From positions 1-62,826 of IMG/VR virus record IMGVR_UViG_3300023292_000010: a DNA stretch of 62,826 nt. One strand, written 5' to 3'. Position numbers and translations under genes: made by a program. Origin of the DNA: a virus. Below, piece by piece: positions 8,044 through 16,773 of this stretch. The notes below the pieces were generated by a model that was given only the letters and a program-made list of their open reading frames with translations, had not been told where the DNA came from and made no database searches. Position 1 is the stretch's first letter. Every line of letters starts with the position of its first letter.

Positions 8044-10041
8044 TTAGTATGTTCCGCCGTCGATGTTATATATGGTAGCTAGACCCGCGGTAAGTGTGAA
8101 CTGATCAGAGTCAAAGTTTGCTACACCCGGATTAGCAGTGGTTGCAAGTTCAGCAGATACAGTGAATGTATTTGAACCGTCATCGTAAACTAGATCGATA
8201 GCTTCGCCCGCTAGGAACAGTGAATTGATTCTATCATCTACACGTTCGTCTGTGAAGAATAGATTTGTAACTTCTGAAAAGTCTGAAGTGTCTAGAGTAA
8301 CTGATCCACCAAGTGCTGTAGCATTACCGTTTATTGTAATTGAATCATTGGCAAGTTTTGCGTTTGCAATAGAACCTGCAAGCATAGCGTTGGTAATACC
8401 AACCGCTTTTACTCGAAGTATATCACCTGAGATCTCAATAGATGAATCATCAACTCTTACTGAGAGTGTATTACCTGTTTTTAGAAGTCCGTCACCATCA
8501 GTGAATGATCCAGCACCAGAGAACTGAGCAACCGGAAGAGGTGTTGTTTCTAGTGTAGGTATACCATCGTGCGTGAAGACAAATCCTTGATCAGCGTTTT
8601 CTGTACCTTCTTCGACGAATACAAATGTACCACCGGTTAATTCTTCGGCTGTATCTGCATCGGTTGAACGTGATGCTGCGCCTGAAGCAACAACAATATA
8701 TATACCATTTTCTTCTGCAGCAGACTGATCTTTAAGTAGAACCCTATCACCAGTAACAAGTGTTACACTGTCAAGTGAATCGCCATTCTCTAATCCGTTA
8801 GCTAGAGAAACGTTAGAACCTGTAGAGGCTAATCTTACTGATCCTTTAACATCAAGTCCAGAGGTTGTAGCATCAACATATTCTTTTGTAACAAGTGAGT
8901 TGGCTGTAAATCCTGCTCTGTCTTTATATGACGCAGGAACTGTAACCGTACCTGTACCGTTAGGTGAGAGTGATAAATCACCATTACCATTGGTTGTTGA
9001 AATATCATTTCCGTCGATAGTAATATTATCAACGTCTACTGATGTTAGACCGTTAAGATCTGTTATTGTAGCGCCAAGAGCAACTGCATCTGTACCAATT
9101 GTGATATCATCATTAACAAGTTGTGCGTTGGATACACCAAGCGCTTTAATTGTAACTGCACCCGAGGCTACAGCAAAGTCGGCAGTTGCAAAGGATGCAA
9201 TACCCTTAGCTGAAATCGTTGCATCATCAACAGATATAGCAAGTTGATTATTTGTAATTGCTGTTTGAACAGGATCTGTACCAACGAAGGTAAGAGTATC
9301 TGTTCCAACTATAACATCATCTGTACCCGTATCACCAGCTAATGAAAGAGTGGATGAAATTGAGGCTGTTGTAGCATTGGTAATTCTACCTTGCTGATCA
9401 ATTGTAATAACTGGAATCGCAGTAGATGAACCATACGCTGCAGGTGTTACTCCGGTGTCGTCAAGATCAATAGTAATACCTACGCCCGAGGCGACAGTGC
9501 TAATACCAGTTAGACCCGTAATAGTAAGATCTGAGTTAGCTAAATCAACAGAACCTGAACCTGTATCACCAGCTGTATTTAGTACTGGCGAGGAACCTGT
9601 TGCAGTATCAACATACTGTTTTGTAGCTGCATCTTGTGGGTCTGAAGGATCTACAACATTTGTAATGACCGAGGTCGAAGCATTAATAACACCAGAACCA
9701 TCTGGTGATAGAATTAAATCCCCATCAGTGTCGGTCGTTGAAATTGTATTACCATTAATGTCGATATTATCAACAATTAAATGATCAATTTTAGAAGATG
9801 CATCGACTATAATTGCAGACGATGCAGTTAATACACCAGCTGTATGATCCAGCATATTTGTAAAAATCTCACCGCCTATGACTACGTGATTCGCTGCGTC
9901 TTCAGCGGTTTCCGTACCCATACCAACGTATAGTCTTTGTCCCCCAGCGCCAACTAGAGAGGAATAAGCCATCTCTCCCTGACGTAAAGTGGCTGGGTTA
10001 CCTGTAACCGCCGACCTCTTTATTCTAATTATTGCTGCCAT
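8044..10041 (-). CDS. Large tail fibre protein
   Basis: 665 aa. The N-terminus 'MAAIIRIKRSAVTGNPATLR' followed by QGEMAYSS is a recognisable fibre-attachment module. The rest is repeated beta-rich fibre modules of the type 'IDGNxISTTxxDGDLxLSPxGxG' (at least twice) and 'DTGTDDVIVGTDTL'. The latter module, with 'KGIASFATADF' and 'GAVTIKALGVS', recurs in the fibre at 15591-16553, so the two share ancestry. Likely a receptor-binding or long-fibre subunit. Confidence 0.82.
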   Translation of the reverse strand: MAAIIRIKRSAVTGNPATLRQGEMAYSSLVGAGGQRLYVGMGTETAEDAANHVVIGGEIFTNMLDHTAGVLTASSAIIVDASSKIDHLIVDNIDINGNTISTTDTDGDLILSPDGSGVINASTSVITNVVDPSDPQDAATKQYVDTATGSSPVLNTAGDTGSGSVDLANSDLTITGLTGISTVASGVGITIDLDDTGVTPAAYGSSTAIPVITIDQQGRITNATTASISSTLSLAGDTGTDDVIVGTDTLTFVGTDPVQTAITNNQLAISVDDATISAKGIASFATADFAVASGAVTIKALGVSNAQLVNDDITIGTDAVALGATITDLNGLTSVDVDNITIDGNDISTTNGNGDLSLSPNGTGTVTVPASYKDRAGFTANSLVTKEYVDATTSGLDVKGSVRLASTGSNVSLANGLENGDSLDSVTLVTGDRVLLKDQSAAEENGIYIVVASGAASRSTDADTAEELTGGTFVFVEEGTENADQGFVFTHDGIPTLETTPLPVAQFSGAGSFTDGDGLLKTGNTLSVRVDDSSIEISGDILRVKAVGITNAMLAGSIANAKLANDSITINGNATALGGSVTLDTSDFSEVTNLFFTDERVDDRINSLFLAGEAIDLVYDDGSNTFTVSAELATTANPGVANFDSDQFTLTAGLATIYNIDGGTY

Positions 10042-10301
10042 TAGTATTGGCCTCCGGTTATATTTTGTTTATCAAGTGTCAATTGAGACACCCATTTTTT
10101 GGTAGAATCATTGAAGACCAACACGCTCCCATCAATTAGGGATTGGGAATTTACATCTGTCAAATTGTTTAATTCGCCTGAGCTCCCATCAATAATTCTG
10201 ACTGGTGACCCAACTCTGATCTCTTTTACTTGGGTTGTATTACCAACCTTAATTACTGTTTTCGACTGTCGCGAGCCGTTATCGATTCTAATGGCCATCA
10301 T
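10041..10301 (-). CDS. Small fibre-associated structural protein
   Basis: 86 aa (two adjacent ATGs; the second, giving MAIRIDNG, is equally plausible). The central 'LTDVNSQSLIDGSVLVFNDSTKKWV' pattern (shown here as LTDVN, DGSVLVFN, KKWV) is a small module common in fibre proteins of T4-like marine phages. Its stop overlaps the start of the large fibre by one base. Probably a fibre connector or chaperone-like subunit. Confidence 0.6.
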   Translation of the reverse strand: MMAIRIDNGSRQSKTVIKVGNTTQVKEIRVGSPVRIIDGSSGELNNLTDVNSQSLIDGSVLVFNDSTKKWVSQLTLDKQNITGGQY

Positions 10302-10416
10302 AAATCCTTATTCTAAAGATTTCGATATAACCTGTTATGATTCTCTTTATGATAGTTACTTTTCCAGTTCTTATTAGAATCCTACTTTTGGAACTGGCGT
10401 TAAAATCTATCATAGT
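10302..10416. other. 115-bp intergenic gap with weak hairpin
   Basis: No gene seen. It contains CCAGTTC (10364-10370) and its complement GAACTGG (10391-10397), a 7-bp stem with a 20-nt loop, placed just after the stop at 10417 on the minus strand. Possibly a weak terminator. Confidence 0.35.
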
Positions 10417-10770
10417 CTATCTTGTTATTTGTGGAGTAACTTCTAGTTTCCCCTCTAGAATTCTCTCAATTATTGTATTCGCATCACTGTCAACATAAGA
10501 CAATTCAATGTCATAAAGATATCTACCGGCTTTCATTCCTCCAGTGGTAAGGTTGTCTAGCGATATAATCACTTTACCGTCTATAGTTGGGGTATCAATA
10601 ACAGTGACAAATGATGTAGCATCGGAATCTACCGTTGTATAATTCTTTCTAATCATCCCAGTAATAGTATGTCCCGCAAGTTCTTTTTTTGAACCGTTCT
10701 TATCCGTAAGATAGAGCTCTAGAGATGCATCTGACCCCTGGTCGACTATAAGATCTTCATATTGTGCCAT
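10417..10770 (-). CDS. Baseplate/fibre-region virion protein, Ig-like
   Basis: 117 aa. It begins 'MAQYEDLIVDQGSDASLELYL' (key residues DLIVDQGSD), continues with 'GHTITGMIRKNY' and 'GRYLYDIEL', and ends 'EGKLEVTPQITR'. This layout is familiar from small virion proteins in marine T4-like genomes and resembles a beta-sandwich. No enzymatic residues. Preceded by a late promoter, which supports virion expression. Confidence 0.65.
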   Translation of the reverse strand: MAQYEDLIVDQGSDASLELYLTDKNGSKKELAGHTITGMIRKNYTTVDSDATSFVTVIDTPTIDGKVIISLDNLTTGGMKAGRYLYDIELSYVDSDANTIIERILEGKLEVTPQITR

Positions 10771-10793
10771 TTTTTGTCCTTAAAGCTTTTTAT

Positions 10794-10801
10794 TATTTAT
10801 A
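10794..10801 (-). promoter_or_regulatory. T4-type late promoter
   Basis: A perfect TATAAATA on the minus strand, 23 bp upstream of the ATG at 10770. It separates the glycosyltransferase cassette from the downstream fibre genes and probably gives the fibre run its own late transcript. Confidence 0.68.
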
Positions 10802-10804
10802 TGA

Positions 10805-11530
10805 TTATTCGTCTACAAAATACTTATAATCTTCCCAATTATGAGGTTTATTTAAAGAATTTGTAAAATGAATGAACTTAATATCGGGATGGAATTCCCC
10901 ATCCATATAAAGATAGTCATTCCCTGTTTTTTCTTTATATAATTTGGTTATTTCATATTGCCAATCCTCATATGAGCCGCCCTCATATCTCAAAGGTCTT
11001 TCTACAACATCTGGTGTTGCCCATCTCGTGAACCAAGAATTAGGTAGAATTATCAATTCCATATTAGCATCTTTAACACCCATTTCTACAAAATGCTGTT
11101 CGCCGTTAACGGGTCCAGCTGTGGTGCCATCTTTTATAAATTTTTGCTGCCACATTTTTGGATTAGATACAAAAATGTTATAGAGATAATTCATATCACT
11201 TGGATAATATTTAAAAAATCCGCCATTAATTTTCCATTGATCGGCACCTAATCTACGCCACCAACCTGGCATTGCTAAAAATTGACCCCGGTTTATAGGA
11301 TAATCAAAAATCTCTTTATAGTTACCGGTTAGAATAATATCAATATCCATTACAACAACAGGTTCATCTATGTCCATTCCCATGACCTGCATTTTATTCC
11401 ATTGAAGAGCAACCCCTTTCATGAATGGTTTTCTTATCCAAACAAAATCATATTCAGGTAACTTTCGTTCAAGATACTCCTCATATTCTGGACCGTATTT
11501 TTCACCTATTCTTACACAAAATATTTTCAA
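10805..11530 (-). CDS. GT-A-like glycosyltransferase
   Basis: 241 aa. It carries a hydrophobic strand ending in a DxD motif (VVVMDIDIIL, about residues 72-81) expected to bind a nucleotide sugar through a divalent metal, followed by 'INGGFFKYYPSD' and 'NGEQHFV', typical of retaining GT-A enzymes. Cytoplasmic, with no membrane segment. Its start overlaps the stop of the next glycosyltransferase by 4 nt. The neighbourhood of fibre genes suggests virion glycosylation, but a host glycan target is equally possible. Confidence 0.7.
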   Translation of the reverse strand: MKIFCVRIGEKYGPEYEEYLERKLPEYDFVWIRKPFMKGVALQWNKMQVMGMDIDEPVVVMDIDIILTGNYKEIFDYPINRGQFLAMPGWWRRLGADQWKINGGFFKYYPSDMNYLYNIFVSNPKMWQQKFIKDGTTAGPVNGEQHFVEMGVKDANMELIILPNSWFTRWATPDVVERPLRYEGGSYEDWQYEITKLYKEKTGNDYLYMDGEFHPDIKFIHFTNSLNKPHNWEDYKYFVDE

Positions 11531-12384
11531 AAGAAATCCCCAAATCTTTTATTAATTACATGATACATCTTAGCATATTTATCATAATTTTTACCAACGA
11601 CAACACAATGCCAATCCCTTCCAATATAGTCTATTGGAACCCCCTTTGTCACAATGTTGTATGCGAAGATTGTTTCGTTGTCATAATTAAACACCCTTTG
11701 AATATTTTTAGGGTACATTGAATCGGGATCTTCTTTAAGATTTGTCATTAATTTTATAACATCGTCGAAGTTTTCGAAGTAATCTAACTGTTTAATAACG
11801 GCAGACGAGGCTACCATAATCCCAGTATTAAATACATCAGTATCAGGATCATACCCCTCTTCTAATAACATAGCATGGGCATTCCAATATTTGGTTGCTG
11901 GATTTCTTATACATGTATTATACCATTTATGTTCAATGGTTTTACCCCAAATAGCCTCAGAATTATTTTCAGCTATAGCAAATTTATCCTTATCAAATGC
12001 ATCGAATATATTTTCGTCGGTGTGTGGGATTACATCGAAGTCTAAATAACAAACGTTGTCATATAATGATGAAAGGGAATACATTAAATAATGCTTGTAA
12101 AAATTAACAATGTCATACACAGAGATCTGTGGATACATATTCTGGAATTTGAGTTTATATACCTGGAATTCTCGATCACCAAATAATCTATAATCAGCTC
12201 CTATACCGGTCGCGTAAAAGGATTGTTCAGCCGCAAGACTAGTGAAATATTTTTTAAATGATTCTTTTGCAATCGTGCTTTTTTTGCTTTTTTTCTGTAG
12301 CCCGGTTTTATTACTGAACCCTCCCGGGTTATCTAATTCCTCTTCTGGGATTTCAACATATACACTAAAAATTATATTTTTCAT
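11527..12384 (-). CDS. GT-A-like glycosyltransferase
   Basis: 285 aa. A nucleotide-diphospho-sugar transferase fold is suggested by the 'NVCYLDFDVIPHTDENIF' strand with its DxD (D-F-D), the acceptor-side 'NTGIMVASSAVIKQL', and a late 'WHCVVVG' segment. The N-terminal 'IIFSVYVEIP' is the first beta strand. Overlaps both neighbours by 1-4 nt, so it is co-translated with the methyltransferase and the other glycosyltransferase. Confidence 0.68.
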   Translation of the reverse strand: MKNIIFSVYVEIPEEELDNPGGFSNKTGLQKKSKKSTIAKESFKKYFTSLAAEQSFYATGIGADYRLFGDREFQVYKLKFQNMYPQISVYDIVNFYKHYLMYSLSSLYDNVCYLDFDVIPHTDENIFDAFDKDKFAIAENNSEAIWGKTIEHKWYNTCIRNPATKYWNAHAMLLEEGYDPDTDVFNTGIMVASSAVIKQLDYFENFDDVIKLMTNLKEDPDSMYPKNIQRVFNYDNETIFAYNIVTKGVPIDYIGRDWHCVVVGKNYDKYAKMYHVINKRFGDFF

Positions 12385-13049
12385 TATTGACCTATTATCA
12401 TGAATCGTTTAAAATCACCAAGATCTAGTTCACCCTTATACGCGATCCAATTCTTAGGTAAACACGGTTTAATATATTCTACAAATTCATCTAATGATTC
12501 CGAGCAATTTATATGAGAAGGGAGATCAAAAAAATTATTTGATTGTAATGCTATGAGAGCATCCGGATCTTTAGAAGCAACCCATGTGCAAAGATCCTCT
12601 CTGTCTATGTGTTCACAACTTGTAGAAATTACCAATCTGCTATCAAGAACATCATCATTTTTTAATGAGTCCTCAGTCTTAAATTGTAAATCTTCATTGG
12701 GAAATAATTTCTCGCCAAAATATTCTGCCATTGGGTCTATGTCAGAAGTAATAATATGAATTTCATTTGAAGGGTATTTTTCTCTAAATAAATGTGCGAG
12801 TAATCCATACCATCCGCCTGCGATAAATATTTTTCTATATTCGTCTGTGTCAGGATATAATTTAGTGTAGATTTTATGAAGCTCGTCTACAAGCCATTGT
12901 TTACTTTCCCAATGATTTTTATCGAGGGAATGTATAATATCTTTTATTCTGTAAAGATCATTTTGACCGTACATTGACTCATCATAAATTTCTTCGATAA
13001 TTTTAAGACTTCTATAATATATTTGCTCTTTCAAAATCACATTCCTCAT
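12384..13049 (-). CDS. Class I SAM-dependent methyltransferase-like protein
   Basis: 221 aa. The segment 'KIFIAGGWYGLLAHLF' with the following acidic strand 'IHIITSDIDP' fits motif I and the acidic loop of Rossmann-fold methyltransferases. A later 'LVISTSCEHID' fits motif IV. No target-recognition domain typical of DNA methylases, so a sugar or protein O-methyltransferase is more likely. The start overlaps the preceding glycosyltransferase gene by 38 nt, which is long but free of any conflict in frame. Confidence 0.6.
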   Translation of the reverse strand: MRNVILKEQIYYRSLKIIEEIYDESMYGQNDLYRIKDIIHSLDKNHWESKQWLVDELHKIYTKLYPDTDEYRKIFIAGGWYGLLAHLFREKYPSNEIHIITSDIDPMAEYFGEKLFPNEDLQFKTEDSLKNDDVLDSRLVISTSCEHIDREDLCTWVASKDPDALIALQSNNFFDLPSHINCSESLDEFVEYIKPCLPKNWIAYKGELDLGDFKRFMIIGQ

Positions 13050-13647
13050 AAGTTATTACAATTGCTTCTTTACTGTTATCCTCGAACATATACGAGAGTA
13101 TATAATCAGTATTAAAAGTGTCGTATTCAAAATTCTCGTGTACTAAATATCTATCTATCCCAACATATTTTCGAAGAAAATAATCCCGCTGCCCCGAATT
13201 TATAAACCAATCCCATATTTCATGTATGTCTGGGTTATCAGCATCCCACGCCATGACTGAAGAATTAATTCTTACATCATAATTTGTGGGTCTGTCGTAA
13301 ATTTTAGAATCTTTCCAATGACAATCTATTAGTGTTAATTTACTGAAATCATATTCCATCGTGAATGGATCACCAATTATCTTTGTATCAATATCAAAAT
13401 AAAGTGTATCACCTTCAAGAGGAAAATTCTTATCAAACATCGCAAGCTTATTCCACCAAACTTTAAGAGCAGGTTTAGTTGGAATAGGGATTACGGTTAT
13501 ATCTGGGTCGAGTCCGATAGGATCGTCGGTGTAGCAAAAATAATCTGCCTGATCAATAATCTCCTCATGCGCGCGTATGTCGCGATATAGATTATTAACC
13601 TGTTTACTGGAATACTTTGTACCCCATTTTACAAAAATTATATTCAT
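13012..13647 (-). CDS. GT-A-like glycosyltransferase
   Basis: 211 aa. It starts 'MNIIFVKWGTKY', has the 'LKVWWNKLAMF' helix and then 'DTLYFDIDTKIIGDP' with a DxD at about residues 104-106. A downstream 'INSSVMAWD' matches the acceptor loop of GT family-8-like enzymes. It belongs to the same broad family as the two downstream glycosyltransferases, suggesting sequential sugar additions by one cassette. Confidence 0.7.
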   Translation of the reverse strand: MNIIFVKWGTKYSSKQVNNLYRDIRAHEEIIDQADYFCYTDDPIGLDPDITVIPIPTKPALKVWWNKLAMFDKNFPLEGDTLYFDIDTKIIGDPFTMEYDFSKLTLIDCHWKDSKIYDRPTNYDVRINSSVMAWDADNPDIHEIWDWFINSGQRDYFLRKYVGIDRYLVHENFEYDTFNTDYILSYMFEDNSKEAIVITYEECDFERANIL

Positions 13648-14159
13648 TTTTTATATACTATCATCATTAAAGTTAATCGTGGTTCAATACTATCTATAGA
13701 GGAACCAAAATCGTGCCAAGTTTCATCTGTTCTTTTAAATACAAATGCGCGATTTGTTTTCCACTCTGATGACTTTACTAACGAATTTTTATTTTTACTT
13801 TTATACATTCTAGTACCGTCTCCTGTTTCAGAAACATATAAAATGCAGGTTAAAAGTTTTCGTCCATCATCACAATGAATTTTATTATGTTCATATCCGG
13901 GCTGAGCGCCAGCAAATTCTAAATCACAAGTGTGTATTTTTTCATCGTATTCTATATCAAATAATTTTAATATCTCTAAATGTTTAGAGATACATTTTTT
14001 ATAAAGTTTTGATTGTGGATCAAAATGTATTGAGGTCCGGTTTCTATGATTCAATTCAATTTTTTTTAAATGATATTGGATGTACGTAAAATCTTCTTCA
14101 GAAAAAGTATCATCTATTATCCAATAATCCCAAGGATCTGAATAGTGTGTAATATCCAT
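13644..14159 (-). CDS. 2-oxoglutarate/Fe(II)-dependent oxygenase
   Basis: 171 aa. The double-stranded beta-helix signature is visible: an HxD pair in KIHCDDGRKLLTCILYVS, then GDGTRMY, WKTNRAFVF, a distal His in TWHDF and an Arg in RLTLMMIV that would bind 2-oxoglutarate. This pattern fits prolyl-hydroxylase-like phage enzymes. The substrate could be a fibre protein (hydroxyl groups for glycosylation) or a sugar; the context next to glycosyltransferases and fibres favours virion modification, as inference. Confidence 0.78.
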   Translation of the reverse strand: MDITHYSDPWDYWIIDDTFSEEDFTYIQYHLKKIELNHRNRTSIHFDPQSKLYKKCISKHLEILKLFDIEYDEKIHTCDLEFAGAQPGYEHNKIHCDDGRKLLTCILYVSETGDGTRMYKSKNKNSLVKSSEWKTNRAFVFKRTDETWHDFGSSIDSIEPRLTLMMIVYKK

Positions 14160-14666
14160 TTAATCTTTCGATTTATAAATCCCATTTAATTGTGAAATTA
14201 ATTCTAACATACTCTTACATTTACGTATTGACATTTTTAAGTTTCTGTCTTTAGAATTTTTTATTTCATCAATTTCAAATATAGCCAATTTTGTTTTAAA
14301 TATTACTTCTTCATTGTCGTTTGATTCAAGTATTACTTTCAAAAGTTCACTTGTTGGGATTTCTGCCTCAATCATGTCTTTTTGACGAGCTGCAAATTTA
14401 TCTTTAACTTTTGCGACTTCGTCAGCAGCATGCCATTTTATAATATTTTTGTATGCTTGACTTTGCTCTTTATTATAACTTTTGGTAAATTCTTGGATTC
14501 GTTCAAGATCCCATCCAGCCTTTTCAAGATCTATAAAATCGGGGTGTTCAAAATCCACCTCTATATACATTGGGACTAATATTCCGTCTTCGTCGTATAC
14601 AATCTCAATTGTATCATAAGTTTCATTAGTAAAACGAGCTGAATGTATTTTATCAGTAAATTTCAT
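14160..14666 (-). CDS. Conserved hypothetical, possible fibre-assembly helper
   Basis: 168 aa, strongly charged and largely helical (AADEVAKVKDKFAARQKDMIEAEI), with a short beta N-terminus 'TIEIVYDEDG'. It is immediately downstream of a fibre gene and upstream of the oxygenase. Helical proteins at this position often act as fibre chaperones, but I see no diagnostic motif. Function unknown. Confidence 0.5.
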   Translation of the reverse strand: MKFTDKIHSARFTNETYDTIEIVYDEDGILVPMYIEVDFEHPDFIDLEKAGWDLERIQEFTKSYNKEQSQAYKNIIKWHAADEVAKVKDKFAARQKDMIEAEIPTSELLKVILESNDNEEVIFKTKLAIFEIDEIKNSKDRNLKMSIRKCKSMLELISQLNGIYKSKD

Positions 14667-14667
14667 A

Positions 14668-15588
14668 TTATGTTTGTCCTATTTTTAGATAAGTTGTTGA
14701 TACTGTCGGCGCAGTACCGTTTGGGAATTCTTGCGCGCGATAATCGTCTGTACCAACATATCGGGTTGTATAATTACCTGAACCGTTTAATTTGGTGTTA
14801 GCCATACCGGAACCCCTATTTGTACCGGTAGATTGAGAATATGTTATTTTAGAACCAGAAGTATTTTTAGCAGTATCTCTTATTGAATCAGCTAATGCTG
14901 TTCCTATTTCAGCACTACTATATTGACGAAGATCATTTGATCCATCTATATATAATGGAATAGGAATTGTTCCCGCTGCGGCGGGGTCAACGACATGTAA
15001 ATAATAAGATGTGTTAGTAAGGGGTTGGTCTAGTGTTTCTGGTATACCCCCTGATGTATATAAAGCGGTATTAGCTTGCGTATCAATAAAAACCGGTGTA
15101 CCGGATACTAGAGTTGCGCCACCTACTGAACTTGAAGTACTAATAAAATAAGTTCCGGCTTGTTGGTCTGTAGTAGAACCTGAACATAATGTATCAATTG
15201 CATCTAATGCAAATGTATCTCTCATGTCAGCAGCACTCATAGCCTGAATATCATTAGAACCGTCAAAATATACCGGGTTTACTTTATTACCAACATCCGG
15301 AGAAGTGGTTGCCTCGTATGCAGGAAGAATTTTATTATAATTAACAGTAACCGTTGACGGTTCAGCGGTAGTTGCCTCTGATGGATAAGTTGTCGTCCCG
15401 CTAGAATATGCTCCAGCTTGAAGTCTGGTATCTGCAATGATACCTAGAGATCCACTACCAACAGAGAGTAGTGATGATGGATTCAATCCATATTGTCTAA
15501 TCATTTCAATTTTAAGATTAGCAATGTCTGTTGAAGACATTTCTTTTAGATCAGTTCCGTCTAATTTTAGAGGAGTTCTTACGGCCAT
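14668..15588 (-). CDS. Structural protein with triplicated motif
   Basis: 306 aa. Three copies of a short module recur: PLKLDGTDLKEMSSTDI near residue 6, PVYFDGSNDIQAMSAADM near 105 and PLYIDGSNDLRQYSSAEI near 211. The spacing of about 100 residues suggests three homologous beta-rich domains built by duplication. Flanked by fibre genes with 2-3 nt gaps, so very likely a fibre or baseplate appendage. No enzymatic residues. Confidence 0.65.
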   Translation of the reverse strand: MAVRTPLKLDGTDLKEMSSTDIANLKIEMIRQYGLNPSSLLSVGSGSLGIIADTRLQAGAYSSGTTTYPSEATTAEPSTVTVNYNKILPAYEATTSPDVGNKVNPVYFDGSNDIQAMSAADMRDTFALDAIDTLCSGSTTDQQAGTYFISTSSSVGGATLVSGTPVFIDTQANTALYTSGGIPETLDQPLTNTSYYLHVVDPAAAGTIPIPLYIDGSNDLRQYSSAEIGTALADSIRDTAKNTSGSKITYSQSTGTNRGSGMANTKLNGSGNYTTRYVGTDDYRAQEFPNGTAPTVSTTYLKIGQT

Positions 15589-15590
15589 TA

Positions 15591-16553
15591 TTAAGCACCT
15601 GCAGTATACATGGTTTTCAGCGTAGATCCAGCTGAATTTTTTATGAGAAGTGTTTGAACAGTATCAAGTTCTGCGGAACCTACTGCATCATCAGCGATTT
15701 TAATCTGAGAGACAGCGTTTGTCCCTATTTTATCGATAGTGACAGAACCATCATTAATTTTATTCTCTGTCACCGCATTCGTATTTATCTGTCCTTCGGA
15801 GACGCCAAGAGCTTTAATTGTGACCGCTCCCGAAGATACCGAGAAGTCGGCAGTCGCAAATGATGCGATACCTTTATTCGATGTGGTTGCATTTTCACCT
15901 GCAATCGTAACGGTATTGTTTGTTATAGTCGTATCAACACCTTCACCACCGGTGAACGCTAATGTGTCAGTTCCTACTATAACATCATCCGTACCTGTAT
16001 CACCAGAAAGAGAAAGCGTTGAGGAAGTTGCGGCGGTAGTGACCAAGGTAATACGACCTTGTTGGTCGACGGTGATAACTGGGATTGAGCTTGCTGAACC
16101 ATATACTGCAGGGGTTACTGCAGTATCTTGTAATTTAGCAGGAGATATGGAATTAGCGAGAATGTTATCACTATCAACAGCATTTGCAGAGAGAGTCGTT
16201 GATAGAATAACATTACCTGTTCCATCAAACCCTACTATCGACGCGGTGACATCGCCCGTTATACTAAAATCTCTAGACGTTGCTAAGGCTGTTGCTGTAT
16301 CCGCATTACCCGTTACGTCACCCGTTACATTTCCGATTAAAGATCCAGTTAGAATCCCAAAAAATCCACTATCTGCTGTAACAGAATTAACGAGAAGATC
16401 TACTTCAGAACCTAAAGTGGAGTTGAAGGCGTCAACAAGATTTGAATCCCCTCCGATAAGAAGACTGATGTCACCAAAATCGTCTGATAGTTCATTAAAT
16501 TTACCTATCAGACCTTCGATTGAGGTGTTTACGCTTGTTTTAACTTTTGCCAT
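15591..16553 (-). CDS. Tail fibre protein
   Basis: 320 aa. The N-terminal half is unique (IEGLIGKFNELSDDFGDISLL). The middle shares 'VYGSASSIPVITVDQQGRITLVT', 'GDTGTDDVIVGTDTL' and 'KGIASFATADFSV' modules with the 665-aa fibre at 8044-10041. The tip (LLIKNSAGSTLKTMYTAGA) nearly repeats that of the fibre at 7251-7949. It is a mosaic of parts found in two other fibres of this window, consistent with recombination between fibre genes. Confidence 0.78.
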   Translation of the reverse strand: MAKVKTSVNTSIEGLIGKFNELSDDFGDISLLIGGDSNLVDAFNSTLGSEVDLLVNSVTADSGFFGILTGSLIGNVTGDVTGNADTATALATSRDFSITGDVTASIVGFDGTGNVILSTTLSANAVDSDNILANSISPAKLQDTAVTPAVYGSASSIPVITVDQQGRITLVTTAATSSTLSLSGDTGTDDVIVGTDTLAFTGGEGVDTTITNNTVTIAGENATTSNKGIASFATADFSVSSGAVTIKALGVSEGQINTNAVTENKINDGSVTIDKIGTNAVSQIKIADDAVGSAELDTVQTLLIKNSAGSTLKTMYTAGA

Positions 16554-16773
16554 TATTGTTCTCGACTATTTTGAGTAAGAGTGATTTAATTTCTACCATA
16601 TCTTTTGACAGATTTTCAACCTTGTCTTTAAGATTCCGGTCTTCTTCAAATTTCTTTTTTCTTCTTACCTTAGCTTCTTTTGCAGCTCTAATTTCACTTG
16701 TATTTATATTGATTATCGCGCCCGATTTAGCTCTCGCTAAATTCGGGCTAGATTTTACTTTTACTAATTCCAT
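16540..16773 (-). CDS. Small coiled-coil virion-region protein
   Basis: 77 aa. It opens 'MELVKVKSSPNLARAKSGAIININ' (key residues NLARAKSGAIIN), then a basic helix and a coiled coil 'LKDKVENLSKDMVEIKSLLLKI'. I recall similar short proteins beside large baseplate or fibre genes in marine T4-like phages. The start overlaps the stop of the 1719-aa gene by one base. Probable connector or chaperone; role unknown. Confidence 0.6.
   Translation of the reverse strand: MELVKVKSSPNLARAKSGAIININTSEIRAAKEAKVRRKKKFEEDRNLKDKVENLSKDMVEIKSLLLKIVENNNGKS

Noticed and set aside
6682-10041. Tandem repeats that could suggest a CRISPR array or satellite
   Set aside because: They are in-frame coding repeats of fibre proteins; spacing and divergence fit protein modules and no leader or spacers exist.
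15739-16578. Long open frame of 279 codons on the plus strand
   Set aside because: Exactly antisense to a clear fibre gene, with no family resemblance; an artefact of biased codon use in the real gene.
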